Below, one piece after another: positions 40,345 through 45,098 of a DNA stretch of 45,098 nucleotides. This DNA comes from Methylotenera sp. GTDB taxonomy: Bacteria > Pseudomonadota > Gammaproteobacteria > Burkholderiales > Methylophilaceae. The DNA lies in contig JAKFVB010000017.1 in assembly GCA_021732405.1 (NCBI GenBank), positions 1 through 45,098 on the forward strand. The letters are read 5' to 3'. Numbering within the stretch: position 1 is the first letter of the stretch; every line of letters starts with the position of its first letter. The notes beneath the pieces were generated by a model. That model did no database searches and had not been told where the DNA came from. It was given only the letters and a program-made list of their open reading frames with translations. The translations under genes were made by a program, and so were the position numbers.

Positions 40345-40983
40345 ATGGCTTTAAAAATCTACGAAATCTTCTATTCACTGCAAGGCGAAACCAGTCGCTT
40401 TGGCCTGCCTACGGTGTTTATACGCCTAACGGGCTGCCCAATGCGCTGTACGTATTGCGATACCGAATACGCTTTTAGCGGCGGCAGTAATATGGAAATT
40501 GCGGATATTTTGAGCAAAGTTGCTGAATTTGGTACGCGGTATGTGACGGTTACTGGCGGTGAGCCATTGGCCCAAAAGCAATGCCATGATTTACTGAAGT
40601 CTTTGTGCGATGCCGATTATAGCGTGTCGCTTGAAACAGGTGGTGCGATGGATATCGCGCCAGTTGATAAACGCGTTTCAATCATTTTAGATATTAAAAC
40701 CCCAGCTTCTAACGAAGAAAAAAATATGCTGTGGACGAATTTGGCGCACATTAAATCCAGTGATGAAATCAAATTTGTGCTGTGCAACCGCGCCGATTAT
40801 GATTGGGCAAAAGCAAAATTGATTGCGCTTAAATTGACGGAAAAATGCCCTATATTATTTTCGCCAAGCTATCACGAGCTTAGTGCGAGCGAGCTTGCCA
40901 GCTGGGTTTTACAGGATAAGCTACCTGTGCGTATGCAAATTCAATTACATAAAATTCTTTGGGGCGAAAAGCAAGGCGTATGA
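40345..40983 (+). CDS. queE: 7-carboxy-7-deazaguanine synthase QueE
   Basis: A 212-residue radical SAM enzyme. The 4Fe-4S ligands are GCPMRCTYC (C-x3-C-x2-C, about residues 31-38), preceded by [20 protein letters not shown], and the SAM-binding TGGEPL follows. It makes 7-carboxy-7-deazaguanine for queuosine. It is coupled to queC by an ATGA overlap. The N-terminal [15 protein letters not shown] is normal for the family. Confidence 0.95.
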   Translation: MALKIYEIFYSLQGETSRFGLPTVFIRLTGCPMRCTYCDTEYAFSGGSNMEIADILSKVAEFGTRYVTVTGGEPLAQKQCHDLLKSLCDADYSVSLETGGAMDIAPVDKRVSIILDIKTPASNEEKNMLWTNLAHIKSSDEIKFVLCNRADYDWAKAKLIALKLTEKCPILFSPSYHELSASELASWVLQDKLPVRMQIQLHKILWGEKQGV

Positions 40984-41669
40984 CTAAAAAAGCAGTCGTT
41001 CTTCTATCTGGCGGATTAGACTCCGCAACCTGTTTGGCGATTGCAAAATCGCAGGGCTTTGATTGCTATGCATTAAGTTTAGATTACCATCAGCGTCATA
41101 TTGCCGAGTTGCAAGCGGCGAACAAAATAGCCATGACGCTAGGTGCAATAGCACATAAAACTGCGCAGCTAGATTTAAGCTTATTTGGTGGTTCTGCTTT
41201 AACCGATAATGCGATTAATGTGCCAGAAAGTGGCGCCAACCCTATTCCTGCTGGCATTCCTGTTACTTATGTGCCAGCACGCAATACGATCATGCTATCG
41301 CTTGCTTTGGCCTGGGCCGAAGTGTTGCATGCGCAAGATATTTTTATTGGTGTCAATGCATTAGATTATTCAGGATACCCTGATTGCCGCGGTGAATATA
41401 TAGAAGCATTTCAACAAATGGCCAATTTAGCGACCAAAAGCGCGGTTGAGGGCCAAAAAATTAGCATTCATGCGCCATTAATTAATATGACTAAAGCCGA
41501 AATCATTCACTTAGGCATACAATTGGGCGTGGATTATGCGATGACAGTTTCATGTTATCAAGCTGATCATCAGGGCCATGCTTGCGGCAAGTGCGATTCC
41601 TGCAGACTGCGCAGAGAGGGCTTTATTCAAGGAAACACACAGGACCCAACGCGGTATAAGCTAGCTTAA
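40980..41669 (+). CDS. queC: 7-cyano-7-deazaguanine synthase QueC
   Basis: The product has about 229 residues. A PP-loop ATP pyrophosphatase motif SGGLDSATC lies at about 10-18, and a C-terminal zinc site is formed by [21 protein letters not shown]. It converts the QueE product to preQ0. ATG 40980 overlaps the queE stop and is preferred to an upstream start at 40959. No queD or queF is in the window. Confidence 0.95.
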   Translation: MTKKAVVLLSGGLDSATCLAIAKSQGFDCYALSLDYHQRHIAELQAANKIAMTLGAIAHKTAQLDLSLFGGSALTDNAINVPESGANPIPAGIPVTYVPARNTIMLSLALAWAEVLHAQDIFIGVNALDYSGYPDCRGEYIEAFQQMANLATKSAVEGQKISIHAPLINMTKAEIIHLGIQLGVDYAMTVSCYQADHQGHACGKCDSCRLRREGFIQGNTQDPTRYKLA

Positions 41670-41705
41670 CTTCCCAAATCGCCAACTATTTAAATAAGAC
41701 TAATA

Positions 41706-42329
41706 ATGACTCAACAAACCAATCACGATAATAGCTGGCGCATTAAAATGTTAGAGCAAGGCTTGGCACACTTAGGTCAGGCTTTGGTGATTGTATCTAG
41801 TCGTGCAGAAGTTTTATTTGCTTCTAATGCAGCAGAAATATTACTCAAAAATCAATATGGTTTGGCCGTTATCAATCAGCAATTAACCGCAGAATTGGTG
41901 CCAGATAACGCACGATTGCAAAATGCCATCAAAATGGCAATTGATACGCAACACACGCAGGACAATTCAATTAGTATTTATGTCCATCGTAATCAGCACC
42001 CTAGGCCCTATTATTTATCGATTAGTCGCATGCAAAAACAAGAAGATGAGCGGCGAGATGGGCATAGCGTGTTGATTTTAATCAAAGATTTAAGCTTAAA
42101 TTATGAGTTTTGGACCGAAAGATTAAGTGCAGAATTTGGCTTGTCCCGCCGTGAAGTGGAATGTGTGGTGCTATTAACCGAGCGCAGAAGCACCAAAGAA
42201 GTGTCAGAAGTGATGGGTATTAGTACGGAAACCGTGCGCCAGTACATTAAAAATGTATTCAAAAAAATGGATGTGCAAAAACAACATGAATTAGTCAGTT
42301 TGGCACTGGAATATAGGCGAAATCGTTAA
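41706..42329 (+). CDS. LuxR-type regulator with PAS-like sensor
   Basis: The product has 207 residues. The N-terminal ~125 residues are PAS-like (LGQALVIVSSRAEVLFASNAAEILL). The C-terminal LuxR HTH at about 138-200 reads FGLSRREVECVVLLTERRSTKEVSEVMGISTETVRQYIKNVFKKM. No phospho-acceptor receiver domain is present, so it may bind a ligand directly. The signal is unknown. It lies 37 bp after queC, with no hairpin between, so it may be in the same transcript. Confidence 0.85.
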   Translation: MTQQTNHDNSWRIKMLEQGLAHLGQALVIVSSRAEVLFASNAAEILLKNQYGLAVINQQLTAELVPDNARLQNAIKMAIDTQHTQDNSISIYVHRNQHPRPYYLSISRMQKQEDERRDGHSVLILIKDLSLNYEFWTERLSAEFGLSRREVECVVLLTERRSTKEVSEVMGISTETVRQYIKNVFKKMDVQKQHELVSLALEYRRNR

Positions 42330-42389
42330 TTAACTGAATTAAGTTACCCGTTTTAAATGCTTAATATTTGATTGATTTAAATATTTTAC

Positions 42390-42419
42390 TTGTCAAGATT
42401 CTAGTTTTTCACGTATAAT
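42390..42419 (+). promoter_or_regulatory. Sigma-70 promoter of the rpsP operon
   Basis: TTGTCA (42390-42395), an 18-base spacer and a perfect TATAAT (42414-42419), followed by a GC-rich CCGCGCC start region typical of stringently controlled ribosomal promoters. It lies about 45 bp upstream of rpsP. Confidence 0.8.
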
Positions 42420-42464
42420 CCGCGCCTTTCTGCATAACCTTTTCTATTAAAGAGAAATCTAGCT

Positions 42465-42980
42465 ATGGTAGTGATTCGTTTATCTCGTGGCGGTTCTAAA
42501 AAGAACCCATTTTACAATGTTGTAGTAGCTGATTCACGCAATCGTCGTGATGGCCGCTTTATCGAGCGCGTTGGTTTTTACAACCCGTCTGCTAAAGCTG
42601 GTGCAGAAGGTTTGCGTATCGACGCGGCTCGCGTTAGTCATTGGACTAGCAATGGCGCGCAAATGTCAGACACCGTTGCGCGTTTAGCTAAAACGCATGC
42701 AAAAGGTCCTGAAGCGGCAATAGCGGCTAAAGCGAAAGATGCTGCCAAAGCAGATGCGGTAAAAGCGAAAGCAGCAGCATTAGAAGCGGCTAAAGTAAAA
42801 GCTGCTGCAGATGCAGCTAAAGCAGAAGCTGATGCAAAAGCAGCTGCTGAGGCAGAAAAAGCCGCAGAAGCTAAGTTAGCAGAAGAGAATGCTGCCGCCG
42901 AAGCTGCAAAAGCAGCCGAAACTGCTGCTGCAGAAACACCAGCAGTAGATGCAGCGGAAACGCCAGCAGCTGACGCTTAA
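42465..42980 (+). CDS. rpsP: 30S ribosomal protein S16 with Ala/Lys/Glu extension
   Basis: The product is 171 residues, about twice the usual 80-90. The S16 core is at about 1-84 ([41 protein letters not shown]). The rest is an Ala-rich helix-forming tail ([37 protein letters not shown]-like), ending [10 protein letters not shown]16 binds 16S rRNA early in 30S assembly. The order with rimM, trmD and rplS is universal in proteobacteria. AAAGAGAAAT precedes ATG 42465. Confidence 0.95.
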   Translation: MVVIRLSRGGSKKNPFYNVVVADSRNRRDGRFIERVGFYNPSAKAGAEGLRIDAARVSHWTSNGAQMSDTVARLAKTHAKGPEAAIAAKAKDAAKADAVKAKAAALEAAKVKAAADAAKAEADAKAAAEAEKAAEAKLAEENAAAEAAKAAETAAAETPAVDAAETPAADA

Positions 42981-43009
42981 GCAATTATTAGCTTAAGGCG
43001 TCTTAAGCG

Positions 43010-43561
43010 ATGGGTTTAGTTTCAACTAAGTTAGCAGCAAATAATCTACCAAATAATTTGGTCGTCATGGGGCGCATTGTTGCGCCCTACGGTGTTTTTG
43101 GATGGCTGAAAGTATTGCCTGATACCGAGACGATGGATAGTTTGTTTGATTACGATACTTGGTGGGTTGGCAAAGATAACAATTGGCAAGAGCTAGATGT
43201 TGTTGAAGCAAAGATACACAACGATGTGTTAGTAGTAAAACTGCAAGGGATAGATGACCGCGATGCGGCGTTTGCTTGCAAAGGCAAACAGGTAGCAGTA
43301 CCACGAGATGCGCTACCAAAAGCTGCGGAAAATGAATATTATTGGTCAGACTTAATTGGCTTAACCGTTAAAAATCAGCAAGATGTGGTTTTTGGTGAGA
43401 TAAGCGATGTGTTTGAAACCGGTGCAAATGATGTGATTGTAGTGAATGGCGGCGAATTGAATAGTGAGCGAGAGCGCTTGATTCCTTTTACGCCACAAGT
43501 GATTTTGGATGTGGATTTAGCGGCGAAAACCATGCTGGTTGATTGGGATGCGGATTTCTAG
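43010..43561 (+). CDS. rimM: Ribosome maturation factor RimM
   Basis: A 183-residue protein with an N-terminal RimM domain (VVMGRIVAPYGVFGWLKVLPDTE) and a C-terminal PRC barrel (YYWSDLIGLTVKNQQDVVFGEISDVFETGANDVIVV, ending IPFTPQVILDVDLAAKTMLVDWD). It binds S19 and assists 30S head maturation. It is 29 bp after rpsP and 15 bp before trmD, in the same operon. Confidence 0.96.
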   Translation: MGLVSTKLAANNLPNNLVVMGRIVAPYGVFGWLKVLPDTETMDSLFDYDTWWVGKDNNWQELDVVEAKIHNDVLVVKLQGIDDRDAAFACKGKQVAVPRDALPKAAENEYYWSDLIGLTVKNQQDVVFGEISDVFETGANDVIVVNGGELNSERERLIPFTPQVILDVDLAAKTMLVDWDADF

Positions 43562-43576
43562 CGTTTAGATGCAAAC

Positions 43577-44323
43577 ATGCGCTTTGACGTGATTAGTTTG
43601 TTTCCTGAAATGTTTGATGCCATCACAAAGTTTGGCATTACATCAAGGGCATTACAGCGCAAGATTTATGATTTAAGTGTAATTAATCCGCGCGATTTTA
43701 CGCAGGATAATCACAAAACGGTGGATGATAGACCTTACGGCGGTGGGCCAGGCATGGTGATGTTAGCCGAGCCGCTAGCGCAAGCGATTGATTTAGCGAA
43801 AAAAAATCAATCCAATTTATGTGTTAAGTCGCATGTGATTCATTTATCGCCGCGTGGTGTTGCTTTAAGTCACCAAAAAGTGATGCAACTGAGCAAAATG
43901 CAAGGTTTGATATTGCTGGCAAGTCGTTACGAAGGTGTGGATGAACGCCTGATTGGCGCGCTAGTGGATGAAGAAATATCGATTGGCGATTATGTATTAA
44001 GTGGCGGTGAGTTGCCCGCCATGGCGTTAATAGATGCGGTTGTAAGGCAGTTGCCAGGTGTGTTAGGTGATGCAGATTCAGCAATCGAAGATTCATTTGT
44101 GAATGGCTTGCTGGATTATCCACATTACACAAGGCCAGAAGAATATGCAGGAATGGTAGTGCCAGAAGTATTATTGTCTGGTAACCATGCAAAGATTAGA
44201 GAATGGCGATTAAAACAATCGTTGTTGCTAACAAGGGCGAAACGCCCTGATTTATTGGCCGCAAGGTCGTTGACGAAAGAGGAAGCTCGGCTGCTTAAAG
44301 AAATAGATGCTGAAAGCAATTAG
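43577..44323 (+). CDS. trmD: tRNA (guanine-N1)-methyltransferase TrmD
   Basis: A 248-residue SPOUT methyltransferase. The knotted SAM site is visible in [52 protein letters not shown], with GGPGMVM and the TRPEEYAGM loop. It makes m1G37 on tRNAs with 36G and is essential in most bacteria. It is separated from rplS by 200 bp holding structured repeat copy 3. Confidence 0.97.
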   Translation: MRFDVISLFPEMFDAITKFGITSRALQRKIYDLSVINPRDFTQDNHKTVDDRPYGGGPGMVMLAEPLAQAIDLAKKNQSNLCVKSHVIHLSPRGVALSHQKVMQLSKMQGLILLASRYEGVDERLIGALVDEEISIGDYVLSGGELPAMALIDAVVRQLPGVLGDADSAIEDSFVNGLLDYPHYTRPEEYAGMVVPEVLLSGNHAKIREWRLKQSLLLTRAKRPDLLAARSLTKEEARLLKEIDAESN

Positions 44324-44338
44324 CGCTATTTCTAAGAC

Positions 44339-44484
44339 AAAAGTGCTTCAGAAAAATGTGGATTGCGTTTAGTTACAAGGCGCACGGAACACAGCAACCG
44401 GAATGTACAAGTAGTACATGAGGATTGCGAGTAACGCGCAACGCAGTAATCTGAATGTAAGACAGTTTTTTATGAAGTGCTTTT
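44339..44484 (+). repeat. Structured intergenic repeat, copy 3 (diverged, rplS leader)
   Basis: A 146-bp element with the same architecture as copies 1 and 2 but different sequence. The outer stem AAAAGTGCTTCA / TGAAGTGCTTTT contains tandem U:G and G:U pairs. Inner stems are GATT-GCGTT (44361-44369) with AACGC-AGT-AATC (44440-44451), and an apical ATGTAC/GTACAT hairpin with loop AAGTA (44403-44419). It shares ACAAGGCGC (44375-44383) and GAGTAACGC with the other copies. It lies 40 bp upstream of rplS, whose RBS is outside it. Confidence 0.8.
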
Positions 44485-44523
44485 AGCAGGAACAAGCTTT
44501 TTTATAATTAAAAGGAGCACAAA

Positions 44524-44919
44524 GTGGCAGATATTATTAAAATGTTAGAAACGGAAGAAATTGCGCGTTTAGGCAAAACTATTCCAACTTTCGCCCCAGG
44601 CGATACCGTAGTGGTTGGTGTAAACGTTGTGGAAGGTACACGTAAACGTGTGCAGGCTTATGAAGGTGTTGTGATTGCGATTCGCAATCGTGGCCTTAAT
44701 TCATCATTTATTGTGCGTAAAATCTCATCTGGTGAAGGTGTTGAGCGTACATTCCAAACTTACTCACCATTGATCGCTTCAATCGAAGTGAAACGTCGCG
44801 GTGATGTACGTCGTGCGAAACTGTACTACTTGCGTGAGCGTTCAGGTAAATCTGCACGTATTAAAGAGAAATTAGTGGCGCGCGAAAAAGAAATTATGGC
44901 ACCATCAGAAAAAGCGTAA
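44524..44919 (+). CDS. rplS: 50S ribosomal protein L19
   Basis: A 131-residue protein (E. coli 115) with the typical [43 protein letters not shown] core and the [26 protein letters not shown] end. It starts at GTG 44524 after AAGGAG. L19 sits at the 30S/50S interface. It is the last gene of the rpsP operon but may have separate control, because the structured repeat precedes it. A terminator follows. Confidence 0.97.
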   Translation: MADIIKMLETEEIARLGKTIPTFAPGDTVVVGVNVVEGTRKRVQAYEGVVIAIRNRGLNSSFIVRKISSGEGVERTFQTYSPLIASIEVKRRGDVRRAKLYYLRERSGKSARIKEKLVAREKEIMAPSEKA

Positions 44920-44971
44920 ATTTAAATTTTAAGAACTTAATTAAAACTTAAAGTCTTTTTCTAGCAATATT

Positions 44972-45012
44972 AAAAAGCCCCAAAACAATTAATACTGTTT
45001 TGGGGCTTTTTT
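44972..45012 (+). terminator. Intrinsic terminator after rplS
   Basis: AAAAAGCCCCAAAACA and TGTTTTGGGGCTTTTT-like arms pair strongly around an ATTAATAC loop, with A and T runs. It closes the rpsP-rplS operon. Confidence 0.92.
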
Positions 45013-45098
45013 ATTTGCGTTGGTTTTACTATTTAAGTTAAATTACTAACTACGTAAATTAATCTTTTAATGGCTTTCGTTCATCTTAAACTATGCAC

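Noticed and set aside
1-45098. tRNA or rRNA genes
   Set aside because: No cloverleaf-like TTCGA-type arms or rRNA signatures were recognised by eye; a covariance-model scan would be needed to exclude them fully.

Overview
The window reads as a contiguous stretch of chromosome from a moderately AT-rich betaproteobacterium, most likely a methylotroph of the Methylophilaceae (Methylotenera-like). The lineage call is inference. It rests on a 23-residue PqqA peptide gene, a fused SoxYZ-like carrier of the type associated with PQQ alcohol dehydrogenases, the Tol-Pal, ruv and rpsP-rimM-trmD-rplS gene orders, an FmdB-DUF502-aspS cluster, and several small betaproteobacterial families. No rRNA, tRNA, CRISPR array, transposase or prophage was recognised.

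Layout. 1-2020: two tandem paralogous secreted trypsin-like proteases with TPR tails, the first cut by the window edge. 2046-6110: a zinc-ribbon protein, Sua5/TsaC, a cupin, a 63-residue orphan, an alkB/alkA-type alkylation-repair pair and a fasciclin protein. 6530-9560: an MFS transporter, then a TetR regulator divergent from an SDR oxidoreductase with two matching operator-like palindromes between them. 9642-11245: a membrane cytochrome b plus a Tat-exported molybdopterin enzyme. 11256-17015: a 37-residue basic protein, rhomboid protease, DUF1993, a PAS-GGDEF cyclase, a MOSC protein and a FecR-domain protein. 17150-20905: FmdB, DUF502, aspS, a ParE/RelE-type toxin-antitoxin pair and a VOC protein. 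21083-24343: SoxYZ-like carrier with a CRP-type site upstream, YjbQ, an orphan pqqA, a CBS protein and a DMT transporter.

24381-35391 is the resolvasome region: yebC, an unusual three-part predicted nuclease, ruvC and ruvA. A DUF4349 lipoprotein and a TonB receptor / periplasmic binding protein / GGDEF-EAL cassette follow and separate ruvA from ruvB. ybgC and the Tol-Pal operon follow ruvB (34966-40250), then queE-queC, a LuxR-type regulator, and rpsP-rimM-trmD-rplS.

The most interesting signal is a family of about 145-bp structured repeats in the leaders of yebC (24381-24523), ruvB (33797-33940) and, as a diverged relative, rplS (44339-44484). The two ruv-linked copies share a nearly identical core. 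Their long outer stems differ by paired compensatory changes and contain G:U wobbles that favour the + strand RNA. The ruvB copy ends at the ruvB start codon. The second candidate is the zinc-knuckle / winged-helix / PD-(D/E)XK protein embedded between yebC and ruvC.
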